Notes under the pieces: model-generated
The model's input: only the letters and a program-made list of their open reading frames with translations
The model's database searches: none
Told to the model about the DNA's origin: nothing
Position numbers and translations under genes: made by a program
NCBI GenBank assembly: GCA_015654675.1
Contig: JAATGM010000023.1
Coordinates: 16,387-80,386 of the forward strand
Direction: 5' to 3'
From: Planctomycetota bacterium
GTDB lineage: Bacteria; Planctomycetota; Phycisphaerae; UBA1845; UTPLA1
Length of the DNA stretch: 64,000 bases
In this document: positions 19,435-27,676 of the stretch, piece by piece
How the letters are laid out: each line of letters opens with the position of its first letter
Numbering within the stretch: position 1 is the stretch's first letter

Positions 19435-20216
19435 CTAACCGGGCGGGCGCCGAAGAGGTCGTAGGAGAGCCAGCCGCGGCGGAAGAGGATTTCGAGCAGA
19501 CGCAGGAAACCGCAGCGGCCGTGGGTGCCCCATTTCTCGCGGAAACTGAATTTCTTCATCTGTTCTAGGCCGGCGTCGAGGGAGCGCGAGACGGGGAGCG
19601 AGGCGTCTTCGTGGCGGGTGAGTTTGAAGCCGGCGTCGCGGAAGGCGGCTTCGTACTGAGCGAGCGAGAAGAGGAAGATTTCGCTGCGGAGGACAGCCGA
19701 GGCGACGTTGAAGGACTTGGCGCTGCGCGAGGTGATATCGCCGAGGCAGAGCCAGCCGTCGGGCTTGAGGACGCGGCGGCATTCGGCCAGGAAGGCCGGC
19801 TTGTTTCGGTAGTGCAGGGCGGATTCGAGATTGAGGATTACGTCAACCGAGGCGGATTGCAGGGGCAGCTTGTGGGCATCGCCCTGAATGAAGTCGGGGC
19901 TGGCCGGGCTGGAGGACCAGACCTTGTGGGCGTTGCGGATGTTGAAGTCGCAGTATTCGAGGCCAATGACGCGGCGCGGGTGATTGCGTTCGGCGATCCA
20001 GCCGGCCGGGCCGCCGATTCCGCAGCCGACGTCGAGGACGACGGAGCTTTCGGTGATGGGGGTGTCGCCGAGGAGCTGCCAGACGAGACTCTGCTGGTGG
20101 CGGTCGAAGGTGTCGGCGGCGTTGCGTTCATAGCCGCAGTTGAAGGCGCGGAAATTGTTAAGTTCGGCGAGGCCCCAGTTGGGGCGGTAGTGGGCTTCGA
20201 GAAGTTGTCGGGACAT
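19431..20216 (-). CDS. SAM-dependent class I methyltransferase
   Basis: This 261-residue protein has methyltransferase motif I VVLDVGCGIGGPAGW, an acidic residue after strand 2 (VIGLEYCDFNI), and GDAHKLPLQSASVDVILNLESALHY as motifs II-III. This arrangement is typical of small-molecule or sterol/quinone C-methyltransferases. I chose ATG 20216 because the longer open frame adds 33 residues overlapping the pyrD promoter region. The substrate is unknown. It is divergent from pyrD and convergent with the VTT gene. Confidence 0.85.
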   Translation of the reverse strand: MSRQLLEAHYRPNWGLAELNNFRAFNCGYERNAADTFDRHQQSLVWQLLGDTPITESSVVLDVGCGIGGPAGWIAERNHPRRVIGLEYCDFNIRNAHKVWSSSPASPDFIQGDAHKLPLQSASVDVILNLESALHYRNKPAFLAECRRVLKPDGWLCLGDITSRSAKSFNVASAVLRSEIFLFSLAQYEAAFRDAGFKLTRHEDASLPVSRSLDAGLEQMKKFSFREKWGTHGRCGFLRLLEILFRRGWLSYDLFGARPVS

Positions 20217-20309
20217 TTCGATGGTTCTCAGTTCTGCGATGCGAGCCGGATAGTTTAGCCGATTTTTGGCGGCTTGACAGCCGGGCGGGCGGGTCGGAAG
20301 GTTGCTCAG

Positions 20310-21287
20310 ATGCAAGCGACGGCGGTTGATTTATCGGTGCAATTAGGACGGTTGCGGCTGGCGAATCCGGTTGTGACGGTGTCGGGGACGTGCGGATATG
20401 GGATGGAGTATGCGCCGTATTTTGACCTTGCGCGGCTGGGGGCGTTTACGACGAAGGCGGTGACGCCGGAGCCGCGGATTGGGAATGAGCCCGACCGGAT
20501 TTGCGAGGTTCGGGCGGGGATGTTGAACGCGATCGGGCTGGCGAATGTCGGGCTGGAGGCTTTTGTTCGCGACAAGCTGCCGGAGCTGCCAAAGCTTGGG
20601 TGTCCGGCGCTGGTTAACGTGGCGGGGCACTCGATTGACGACTATGTGAAGGTTTGCCGGGCGCTTGATCCGCTGCCGGGGATTGCCGGATTGGAGTTGA
20701 ATGTTTCGTGTCCGAATGTGGCGGATGGGTTGGTGTTTGGGACCGATCCGGGATTGCTGCGCGAGTTGGTGACGGCGGTTCGCGGGGTGGTTCGTCGGGC
20801 ATTGTTGATCGTAAAGCTGTCGCCGAATGTGAGCGATGTAGCGGCGATGGCGCGGGCGGCGATTGAGGGCGGGGCTGAGGCGCTGTCGGTGATCAATACG
20901 CTGCTGGGGATGGCGATTGACATTGATGAGTGGCGGCCGATGTTGGCGAATGGGACGGGCGGTTTGTCGGGGCCGGCGATCAAGCCGATTGCGGTTCAGA
21001 TGGTGAGCCGGGTTTATCGCGCGGTGGCGCGGGATGTGGGCGTGCCGATCATTGGGATGGGGGGCGTGCAGACGTGGGAAGACGCGGTCGAGTTCTTGCT
21101 GGCGGGGGCGACGGCGGTGGGCGTGGGGACGGCGCTGTTTATCGACCCGACGACGCCCGGGAAGATCTGCGACGGCCTTGCGGCTTATCTCCAGCGGCGC
21201 GGGCTGGCCAGCGTCCGCGAGCTGGTCGGGCAGTTGAAGCTGGGCGAGGGCGGAAGCTCCGCGCGGCCGGGGCCGGCGGCGGGGTAA
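20310..21287 (+). CDS. pyrD: Dihydroorotate dehydrogenase, class 1B catalytic subunit
   Basis: PyrD oxidises dihydroorotate to orotate in pyrimidine synthesis. The 325-residue TIM barrel carries the cytosolic class 1 active-site cysteine in LELNVSCPNVADG, plus VKLSPNVSD, SVINTLLGMAID, GGLSGPAIKPIA and the FMN phosphate loop MGGVQTWEDAVEFLLAGATAVGVGT. Class 1B enzymes use a PyrK subunit to pass electrons to NAD; pyrK is not in this window. ATG 20310 is chosen because GGAAGG lies 8 bp upstream. The 3' end overlaps rluB on the other strand by 149 bp. Confidence 0.94.
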   Translation: MQATAVDLSVQLGRLRLANPVVTVSGTCGYGMEYAPYFDLARLGAFTTKAVTPEPRIGNEPDRICEVRAGMLNAIGLANVGLEAFVRDKLPELPKLGCPALVNVAGHSIDDYVKVCRALDPLPGIAGLELNVSCPNVADGLVFGTDPGLLRELVTAVRGVVRRALLIVKLSPNVSDVAAMARAAIEGGAEALSVINTLLGMAIDIDEWRPMLANGTGGLSGPAIKPIAVQMVSRVYRAVARDVGVPIIGMGGVQTWEDAVEFLLAGATAVGVGTALFIDPTTPGKICDGLAAYLQRRGLASVRELVGQLKLGEGGSSARPGPAAG

Positions 21288-22008
21288 CGCCGGAGGCGAT
21301 CCGCAGCAGGGCTTTCAATTCTTCGGGGCGAAGGGGGCGGAAGGCGCCGATCGGGAGCGTCTTGAGAGAGAGGTTTCCGAATTTGATACGAGTGAGCCGG
21401 TAGACCTTGTGGCCGAGCTTGGCGAGGACGCGGCGGATCTCTCGGTTGCGCGATTCGCGGATGATGATTTCGATGATGGTTGACTGGGATCGGCGATAGA
21501 TGATGGTGGCTTCGGCGGGGTTGGATTTTCCTTCGGCGAGCCAGACGCCCTGTTGCATGCGTTGGAGGGCATTGTCGTCCATTCGGCCGGCGACTTCGGC
21601 GCGGTAGGTCTGGGGCACGCCAAAGCGCGGGTGCGTGAGTCGCTGCGTCAGGTCGCCGTCGTTTGTAAGGAGGAGGAGTCCGGTCGAGTCGGCGTCGAGG
21701 CGGCCGACGGGGAAGATCCGTTCGGGGACGCCGCGAAGGAAGTCGATGGCGCGTTTGCGGCCGTCTGGGTCGGCGGCTGTGCAGAACACGTCTTTGGGTT
21801 TGTGCAGGATGAAATAGACTTTTTTCTCGGGGCGGACGGGCTTGCCGTCGACCAGGATGCGGTCGGTTGCGGGGTCGACGAGTACGGGGAGGTTGCGGGC
21901 GATTTCGCCGTTGACCGAGACGCGGCCTTCCACGACGAGCTGCTCGCAGGCGCGGCGTGAGCCGAAACCTGCGGCAGCTAGGACTTTCTGGACGCGTTCG
22001 ATTGGCAT
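21139..22008 (-). CDS. rluB: Ribosomal large-subunit pseudouridine synthase, RluB/RsuA family
   Basis: This enzyme isomerises specific rRNA uridines to pseudouridine. The 289-residue protein has an S4 RNA-binding domain (about 1-50, RVQKVLAAAGFGSRRACEQLV) and the catalytic aspartate in VGRLDADSTGLLLLTNDG. Family segments LTHPRFGVPQTYRAEV and RESRNREIRRVLAKLGHKVYRLTRIKFGNL follow. The last ~55 residues are a Pro/Ala/Arg/Ser-rich tail encoded antisense to the 3' end of pyrD. A TATTAT sequence 12 bp upstream of the ATG could be its own -10 box. Confidence 0.93.
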   Translation of the reverse strand: MPIERVQKVLAAAGFGSRRACEQLVVEGRVSVNGEIARNLPVLVDPATDRILVDGKPVRPEKKVYFILHKPKDVFCTAADPDGRKRAIDFLRGVPERIFPVGRLDADSTGLLLLTNDGDLTQRLTHPRFGVPQTYRAEVAGRMDDNALQRMQQGVWLAEGKSNPAEATIIYRRSQSTIIEIIIRESRNREIRRVLAKLGHKVYRLTRIKFGNLSLKTLPIGAFRPLRPEELKALLRIASGVTPPPAPAARSFRPRPASTARPARGRWPARAAGDKPQGRRRSSRASSGR

Positions 22009-22059
22009 TCGTTCATAATACGCGCCAGTCGCGTTGCGGGCGAGCGCGCGGTTGGCCGG

Positions 22060-23031
22060 CTACTTGCGGACTTGCATGACGAGGATGCCGGTTTGGCCGA
22101 TATCTTCGCCCGTCGGGGCGACACCGACTGCGGTGTAATTCCCTCGGCGGACGATTGTCGTCGTGGAGAGCGAGTAGCCGGCTCTGGTTTCGGTGCGTTC
22201 GGGCTGGTCTTTGGGGGTCGTGATGCGGCGGAGTAGGTCGACGTTGGCGTTCAGGCCGATGCGGTCGGAGCCGTCGGCGGAGGAGGATTCGAGCACGCCT
22301 TCGACGCGGGCGCGATAGTCGGAGGCAATTCCGCCTTCGATCTTGAACTTCTGGCCTTCGCTGACGGTGGTGGAGAAGCGGCCGAGGAGGCGAATGTTTC
22401 CGAATCGTTCGAGTTCCTTGGCGACGTCGGCCAGGTCGGCGGGAATCGGCGAATCCGACTTGGCCTTCTCGGCGCTGGTCAGGAAGAACGCAAAGTCGAC
22501 GATGGCGATGGGAGTGGGGGTATCGAGTTTGGAGACGAGAACCTGAACCTCTTTCACGAAGCTTCCGGGGCCGCGGACGATGATCACGTTTCGGTCGCGG
22601 TCGGCCGCGAAGCGCGAGCCGCGGCGGTCGAAGACCTGTACGAGCTCGCCGATCAGTTCATTTACCCGACGATTAAGCACCGGGATCATGTAGGTTTCGG
22701 ACGGATCGCCCGTGGCGTTGTCGTCGGCGATATCGAGTTGGGCGATGAGCTGTTTTGCGCGCTCGTAAGACTCGTCGGAACCCTGAAAAATGAGTCCATT
22801 TGGGCGCTCGATCGCGCGGAGGCCGACGCCCTCGAACAGTCCACTCACCGCCGCAGCTACGTATTGGCTGTCCGCGTATTTGAGCGCGATGATGCGCGGC
22901 GGGTATTGAATCCAGTTCTTTCGCGGTGCATCGACCGGATTGGACTGCGGCTTCGGGTCCGCCGCGCCGGCGGCGTGCGCGAGCATTAGCAGGTTCGTGA
23001 GGGCGACAATGAAACAGATTCGAACTTTCAT
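22060..23031 (-). CDS. Exported protein with secretin-type N domains
   Basis: The 323-residue product has a clear signal peptide (1-23, ending AHAAGAA). A module like the short N domains of type II/III secretins (GspD/NolW) follows: IIALKYADSQYVAAAVSGLF and later YMIPVLNRRVNELIGELVQVFDRRGSRFAADRDRNVIIVRG. The C-terminal third is beta-rich but too short to make a full secretin barrel. It may be a periplasmic pilotin-like or N-ring-like component. It is encoded 12 bp after the anti-sigma gene, so it is likely a product of the sigma-factor operon. Confidence 0.7.
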   Translation of the reverse strand: MKVRICFIVALTNLLMLAHAAGAADPKPQSNPVDAPRKNWIQYPPRIIALKYADSQYVAAAVSGLFEGVGLRAIERPNGLIFQGSDESYERAKQLIAQLDIADDNATGDPSETYMIPVLNRRVNELIGELVQVFDRRGSRFAADRDRNVIIVRGPGSFVKEVQVLVSKLDTPTPIAIVDFAFFLTSAEKAKSDSPIPADLADVAKELERFGNIRLLGRFSTTVSEGQKFKIEGGIASDYRARVEGVLESSSADGSDRIGLNANVDLLRRITTPKDQPERTETRAGYSLSTTTIVRRGNYTAVGVAPTGEDIGQTGILVMQVRK

Positions 23032-23043
23032 GACGGGTCCTTT

Positions 23044-23541
23044 CTAAAGACTGGGCTTGGATTCGGCCGGCGAGGCGCTGGGCAGCCGCACGGGTTCATA
23101 AAGCATGACGATCGAGATGTGGGGATTCCGAGTGGGAAGACTGACAGCCAATGTTGGCGTTGAGGCGACGATCGTTGGAGCTGCACTGTTTTCGGCAACG
23201 ACGACCGGGGGCGGAACGATTTGGGACGGCGAGTCGGGCCGATGCAGCGCGCTTCGTACCCCGAGCCCGGCGGTGGCGAGCAGCGCGATGGCGGCGGCGA
23301 TTCGGAGCGGAGTTGCAAACGGGCGAATGATGCGGGGCGGTCGCGGGGCGGTAGCGATTCGGTCGGCGGCGGAGGAAAGGCCGACTAGATTGCGATTGAG
23401 CAGATCAAATGAGGTGAACACGTCGCGGCATTCCGCGCACTCTGTCAGGTGAGTGGTGACCTCGGCGCGGCTGACTGGATTCAGCTCATTGTCGAGCCAC
23501 TCGTCGAGGCGCGATTGAATTTCTTCGCAGCGGGGGTTCAT
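23044..23541 (-). CDS. Zinc-finger anti-sigma factor, membrane-anchored
   Basis: The 165-residue protein starts with an anti-sigma zinc-binding domain: RLDEWLDNELNPVSRAEVTTHLTECAECRDVF, written here in two overlapping parts, contains the HxxxCxxC signature. One transmembrane helix follows (about residues 77-95, ..LRIAAAIALLATAGLG), then a Pro/Ser-rich extracytoplasmic tail. It should sequester the sigma factor encoded just upstream until an envelope signal releases it. Its ATG overlaps the sigma stop codon (ATGA, 23538-23541), which shows translational coupling and fixes the start; the longer open frame upstream is antisense-like Arg/Pro sequence. Confidence 0.88.
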   Translation of the reverse strand: MNPRCEEIQSRLDEWLDNELNPVSRAEVTTHLTECAECRDVFTSFDLLNRNLVGLSSAADRIATAPRPPRIIRPFATPLRIAAAIALLATAGLGVRSALHRPDSPSQIVPPPVVVAENSAAPTIVASTPTLAVSLPTRNPHISIVMLYEPVRLPSASPAESKPSL

Positions 23542-24068
23542 TGTGATCCTCCGAGCTTGTTTGCGAGGGCGCGGCGGGCGAGGTGGACGTGGGTGCGGAC
23601 GGCGGCGACTGAGAGCTGCATGACCTGGGCGATTTCGTTGTAGTCCATCTGCTGCATGTTGCGGAGGATCAGCGCGATGCGCTGTTGATCGGGGAGATTT
23701 CCGATTGCGGCACGCAGCGACTCGATTGACTCGGCACGTTCGACGGCGTCGCTGGGGGACGTGGCATCCTGCGGGTCGAGCCAGTCGGCGAGTGGTTGCG
23801 GGGGGCGGCGGCGACGCTGGTTGAGGCAGAGGTTGGTCACGGTTCGATACAGCCACGGGGCGAGGGCCGGATCGGTTACGGCCGGGCCTTTGGTCAGCGA
23901 AAGTTGGAAGGCGTCCTGCACGATTTCCTCGGCGTCGTCGCGGTTCCAGACCAGCTTGATGGCAAATCCGAGCATGCGGCGACGGAGTTCGTCGAGCGAT
24001 GTCGGGGCGGCGGTCTGGTCTGCGGCTGCATTTGCGGCCGGGGGGCCTTCGAGCATGGTCTGGTCCAC
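23538..24068 (-). CDS. ECF-type RNA polymerase sigma factor
   Basis: This 176-residue alternative sigma factor has region 2 (LGFAIKLVWNRDDAEEIVQDAFQL, split around the DAEEIVQDAF core, with LAPWLYRTVTNLCLNQRRR after it). Region 4 is LPDQQRIALILRNMQQM followed by the helix-turn-helix DYNEIAQVMQLSVAAVRTHV. It directs core polymerase to stress or envelope promoters and is controlled by the zinc-finger anti-sigma factor that overlaps it. The operon also carries the secretin-N-domain gene. It starts 83 bp downstream of the ESCRT-like cluster on the same strand. Confidence 0.92.
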   Translation of the reverse strand: MDQTMLEGPPAANAAADQTAAPTSLDELRRRMLGFAIKLVWNRDDAEEIVQDAFQLSLTKGPAVTDPALAPWLYRTVTNLCLNQRRRRPPQPLADWLDPQDATSPSDAVERAESIESLRAAIGNLPDQQRIALILRNMQQMDYNEIAQVMQLSVAAVRTHVHLARRALANKLGGSQ

Positions 24069-24151
24069 CGGGCCTCTCTTTCAGCCGTGAATGACATGTC
24101 GGCGGAAGGCGCGGCGTTTAATCGTACCCAGAAGAATTAATTGGGTTGCTA

Positions 24152-25918
24152 TCAGGCGATGGTTGTTGAGGTTGCGGCGAGCACGGCGGCGTCCTGCAGG
24201 GTGTGGCCGGTGAGGCGACCCACGGGGAACGAGGCGGCGGGCTCGTCGGGGGCGGCGATTGGCCAGAGGAACAGGCGGTCGCGGCGCTCGTTGGCGGCGA
24301 CGATGACGTCCTCGGCGACCCAGGCCCAGCGGACGGCTTCGGGGGCGCGGAACTCTATACGGTGGGCATCGTCGATGACGACGAGATCGACCATCGGGCG
24401 GCCGTCGGCGATGAGGATGCGCGGCACACCGGAGGCGGCGAGGACGCCGAGAGAATGGACGGCGTCGCCGGTCGGCGGGCGGAGGGTGCGTGCTTCGCCG
24501 CGATCCGGGGCGATGCGCGACCAGTGCAGGACGCGGCCGTCGTCGAGGCCGGCGACGACGAAGGATTCGGTGAGGGTGAGGCATTCAACGGTGCCGGGGA
24601 GGCGGCGGCGGATCGGCGGAGATCCGTCCGTTGGATTCCACGCGAGGACTGAATCGGCTACGGCGAACCAGAGGCGGCCATCGGGATCGGCCTGGATATC
24701 GCGAATGGTGCGGGCGTTGGCGGTTTCGCCGGGCAGGGTGAATTCGAATTTGTCATCCGCGGCGAGCGACCAAGCGATTAGGCCGACTTCCGAGTGTGTG
24801 GCGAACAGGCGATCAGCGATGATCGTCGCAGCATTCACGCCGCCGCGCACGGGGCGCGGGGGATCGAATGTAAAGGTGCTTAAGACTTCGCCGGATGGAC
24901 TGACGCGATGGACACCTCGGGCTGCGCCGACCAGGAGTGTTTTGGCGCCATTCGTGCACGCCATGCGGACGGAACGGAGCGGGCCGGCCTCGGGTGGCAG
25001 TGCGACACGGCGGATGGGCTCGTTTGGTCGGTCGGGCGCGAACCAGAGCAGGTCCTGGCCGGCGACGGCGAGGATGGAGGCCGTGCGCGTCGCGGGTTGT
25101 GTGGCGAGCAGGCCGCGGTAGAGGTCGCCGCGCTGGTCGGCGTCGAACATTTTGACCAGATCGGGCATGGGCATGCCGGGGTTTTCGCGCGAAAGGGCGG
25201 CGAGGCGCTGCAGTAACTCTTCAACGCCGGCGATCTGCTTGCGGCGGACGGCGGTGAGGGATTCGCGAATCTGGGCATCGGTTTCGGCGTGGCGCTTGAG
25301 CTGAGTATCGCGCTGGCGATCGCGCTGGTCGGCCTGAAAAGCGGGTGAGCGGAACTCGATGCGAGCAACGCGGATGAGCGAGATGCCGATGGCGAAGAGC
25401 TCGGGCTGGAGGACGCTGAGGACGGTTTCGGCGGCGGCGCTTCCGGCGTCGGCGCGGACGAGGTCGGCGGCGGCGGATTTTCTGGCGAAGTTGCCGACCG
25501 CGGAGAGCAGCAGTTGCCGGACGCAGGTGACGATCTGGTCGGAGGTGAGGTAGCCGGGGGCGGAGAAGGCGGCGCGGCGGAGGGCGAGCAGCTCGGGCTT
25601 CTCGGCGATGATGGCGGCTTCCAATTCGATGTCGGCCTGGCATTCCCAGCCGTCGCTCGCGGCGAGCGATTCGATGCGGGCCGTGAGTCGCATGGGGCCG
25701 GTGGCGAAGAGCAGCAGTTCGCGGACGCCCTCGCGCGGGATTTCCTCGCCGGCGCGGATGAGCCGGGCGGCGGAGTCGCCGGTGACGAGGGCGGCGCAGT
25801 GGATCGGGACGGTAATGCGTTTGCGCGCGAAGGCCTGCTCGGCGGGGATGAGGGCGGCGACGCGGTTGGCGGTTCCGATGAGACTGGGGTCGAGCGGCGG
25901 ATTGGTGGTCGGGTTCAT
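24152..25918 (-). CDS. SPFH/band-7-like protein fused to a beta-propeller
   Basis: Residues about 25-235 have the pattern of an SPFH (stomatin/prohibitin/flotillin) domain. It ends in LQPELFAIGISLIRVARIEF then a charged helix (AFQADQRDRQRDTQLKRH), which is how SPFH domains pass into their coiled coil. Residues about 240-275 are a short helical linker. Residues 285-588 contain repeated four-stranded blade-like units (RTIRDIQADPDGRLWFAVADS, ESFVVAGLDDGRVLHWS) resembling WD40/PQQ-type propellers. No transmembrane helix is evident, so membrane binding would need partners or lipidation. It is last in the ESCRT-like cluster, 9 bp after the AAA ATPase gene. SPFH is a family-pattern call and moderately sure; the propeller call is weaker. 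Confidence 0.62.
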   Translation of the reverse strand: MNPTTNPPLDPSLIGTANRVAALIPAEQAFARKRITVPIHCAALVTGDSAARLIRAGEEIPREGVRELLLFATGPMRLTARIESLAASDGWECQADIELEAAIIAEKPELLALRRAAFSAPGYLTSDQIVTCVRQLLLSAVGNFARKSAAADLVRADAGSAAAETVLSVLQPELFAIGISLIRVARIEFRSPAFQADQRDRQRDTQLKRHAETDAQIRESLTAVRRKQIAGVEELLQRLAALSRENPGMPMPDLVKMFDADQRGDLYRGLLATQPATRTASILAVAGQDLLWFAPDRPNEPIRRVALPPEAGPLRSVRMACTNGAKTLLVGAARGVHRVSPSGEVLSTFTFDPPRPVRGGVNAATIIADRLFATHSEVGLIAWSLAADDKFEFTLPGETANARTIRDIQADPDGRLWFAVADSVLAWNPTDGSPPIRRRLPGTVECLTLTESFVVAGLDDGRVLHWSRIAPDRGEARTLRPPTGDAVHSLGVLAASGVPRILIADGRPMVDLVVIDDAHRIEFRAPEAVRWAWVAEDVIVAANERRDRLFLWPIAAPDEPAASFPVGRLTGHTLQDAAVLAATSTTIA

Positions 25919-25927
25919 CGGCTGATT

Positions 25928-27034
25928 CTAGTTCGCGGTGGCAAAGGCGTCGTACTTCGCGAGGTCGGCTTTCTGGACGCTGCGGCCGACCTGCTCGATG
26001 GCGGCGTTTACGTCGGACAGGGTAATGGCGCGTTGCTCGCCGCCGCCGACGGCGGAGAGGAATGGGATGGTGGCGGCGCGCTCGGCGACGGCCTTGATGT
26101 CGGCGCCGCTGAAGCCGTCGAGCAAGGCGACGAGGGCCGCGAGATTTACTTCGTCGGCCAGTGGGCGCTTGGCGAGGTAGATTTCGAGCAGGCGATAGCG
26201 GGCGGGCTCGTCGGGCAGGGGGACGTGAATCTTGGCGTCAAAGCGGCCGGGACGCATGACGGCGGGGTCGAGGGCCCAGGGTTCGTTGGTCGCGCCCATG
26301 AAGAGGAGCGAGCGCTGGGCTTTGCGGTCGAAGCCCTCCAGCTCCTGGAGAATCTGGGGGACGACGCGGGTCATGACGGTGCTGTGCGAGTCGCGGCGGC
26401 GGGGGACGAGGGCTTCGATTTCGTCGATGAAGATGATGGCGCGGGGCTCGGCCTTGGCGGCGTCAAATAGCTTTTTGATGTTTTGCTCGGCTTCGCCCAC
26501 CCACTTGCTGAGAATCTGCGCGGGGGAGACGACGAACATGGTGGCTTCGATTTCGCCGGCGACCGCGCGGGCGATCATGGTCTTGCCGGTGCCGGGCGGG
26601 CCGTAGAGCAGGACGCCGCCGCCGACGTTGACGCCGTAGTGGGTGGCAAGGTCCGGGTGCGAGAAGGGGTAGATCATCTTTAGGCGGATTTCCTGCTTCA
26701 CGTCGTCGAGGCCGGCGATGTCGTTGAAGGTGATTCCCGGTTTCTCGCGGATGACCCAGTCGTTGGCGTCAGACGAGCGATCGTCGTCTTCCTTGGCGCG
26801 GGCGGGGCGGGCAGCGGATTTGCGCTGATCGCACGACTTCGCCATTTCGAGCAGCTCGCGGGCGAGGGATTCGTGTTGCTTGCGGAGTTTTTCAGTCGGA
26901 GCCGATTCGGCCAACTCGATCATGGCTTCGGCGGCCTGAGCGAGATAGCTCTTTGCGGCGGCGTAGTCGCCGGTCTTGTAGGCGGCGACGCCCTTGTCCT
27001 TGAGGCGCTCGAATGTGGAGAAGCTGACGGGCAT
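25928..27034 (-). CDS. Vps4-type AAA ATPase with N-terminal MIT-like domain
   Basis: Residues 1-70 predict three helices with the MIT pattern (LKDKGVAAYKTGDYAAAKSY, then ESLARELLEMAKSCDQRK), as in Vps4 where MIT binds ESCRT-III tails. After a charged linker, one AAA module follows: Walker A GPPGTGKT (145-152), pore loop 1 KWVGEAE (177-183), Walker B IIFIDE (200-205), sensor 1 GATNEPW (247-253) and arginine fingers in RPGRFD (261-266). The KWVG pore loop and GATN.PW are typical of the Vps4/katanin/spastin group. In eukaryotes and archaea Vps4 disassembles ESCRT-III filaments. Its gene follows three ESCRT-III-like genes, and I infer the same role here. A generic FtsH/Cdc48-like AAA with a TPR-like N-domain is the alternative. 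Confidence 0.85.
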   Translation of the reverse strand: MPVSFSTFERLKDKGVAAYKTGDYAAAKSYLAQAAEAMIELAESAPTEKLRKQHESLARELLEMAKSCDQRKSAARPARAKEDDDRSSDANDWVIREKPGITFNDIAGLDDVKQEIRLKMIYPFSHPDLATHYGVNVGGGVLLYGPPGTGKTMIARAVAGEIEATMFVVSPAQILSKWVGEAEQNIKKLFDAAKAEPRAIIFIDEIEALVPRRRDSHSTVMTRVVPQILQELEGFDRKAQRSLLFMGATNEPWALDPAVMRPGRFDAKIHVPLPDEPARYRLLEIYLAKRPLADEVNLAALVALLDGFSGADIKAVAERAATIPFLSAVGGGEQRAITLSDVNAAIEQVGRSVQKADLAKYDAFATAN

Positions 27035-27052
27035 GCTGGGCTTCCGCGGTGG

Positions 27053-27661
27053 TTACTTCGACTCTTTCTGCACGGAGCCCTTGAGGGCGTCCAGTTCGGC
27101 GCGGAGGCCTTCGAGCTTTTCGACTTCGCGGGCGTGCTCGGCTTCGCCTTCGGCGTCGATCATGGCGTCGATTTCCTGGTCGCTGATGGCTTCGGGGGCG
27201 GAGGTGGCTGAGTCGCCGCTGGCCATTTGCTCGACGCTGTCGAGGAATAGCGACATGCGCTCTTCCATGGTCTGGCTCTGCAGCAGGGCGCGTTCCCAGT
27301 CAAGTTGGGTCTTGTTCAGATCGGTTTCGCCGAACATGCGACCGATTTCGGTGGCCATGGTTCCCATGGCAGTGGCGAAATCGGTAGAGGCCTCGGCCTG
27401 GCGCTTGATGATGAGGGCGTTTTTCACGGCGAGGAGCTGGCGCTCCAACATTTTCTTGATGGCGGCGGTCTTCTTGAGGGTGTTGCGTATGAAGGTGTAT
27501 TGATTGTTGTCGCCGATCTGCCGGGCGCGGCGGGCGTTGCGGATGAACTCCTCGGTGAACTTGTTCTGCTCGACGATGGCCTTCTCAATTCGGCGGATGC
27601 CCTGGCGGACGCGGATTTCGCGTTCGATGCGGCGTTCTTCGGATGACTTGAACAGCGACAT
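27053..27661 (-). CDS. ESCRT-III (Snf7/Vps2-like) filament protein with MIM1-like tail
   Basis: The 202-residue, almost wholly helical protein begins MSLFKSSEERR, like the membrane-inserting N-termini of ESCRT-III proteins. A basic helix 1, a GDNNQ turn (50-54) and a long helix 2 (YTFIRNTLKKTAAIKKMLER) follow. The segment STDFATAMGTMATEIGRM (92-109) and the following LLQSQTMEERMSLFLDSVEQM match the corresponding part of Vps2/CHMP2. After a short linker the acidic C-terminus ends in LEGLRAELDALK (183-194), close to the MIM1 motif that recruits the MIT domain of Vps4. It is encoded immediately upstream of the MIT-AAA gene. PspA/Vipp1, the known bacterial ESCRT-III relatives, look different at both ends. 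Confidence 0.78.
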   Translation of the reverse strand: MSLFKSSEERRIEREIRVRQGIRRIEKAIVEQNKFTEEFIRNARRARQIGDNNQYTFIRNTLKKTAAIKKMLERQLLAVKNALIIKRQAEASTDFATAMGTMATEIGRMFGETDLNKTQLDWERALLQSQTMEERMSLFLDSVEQMASGDSATSAPEAISDQEIDAMIDAEGEAEHAREVEKLEGLRAELDALKGSVQKESK

Positions 27662-27676
27662 AGCGGACTCCCCGAA

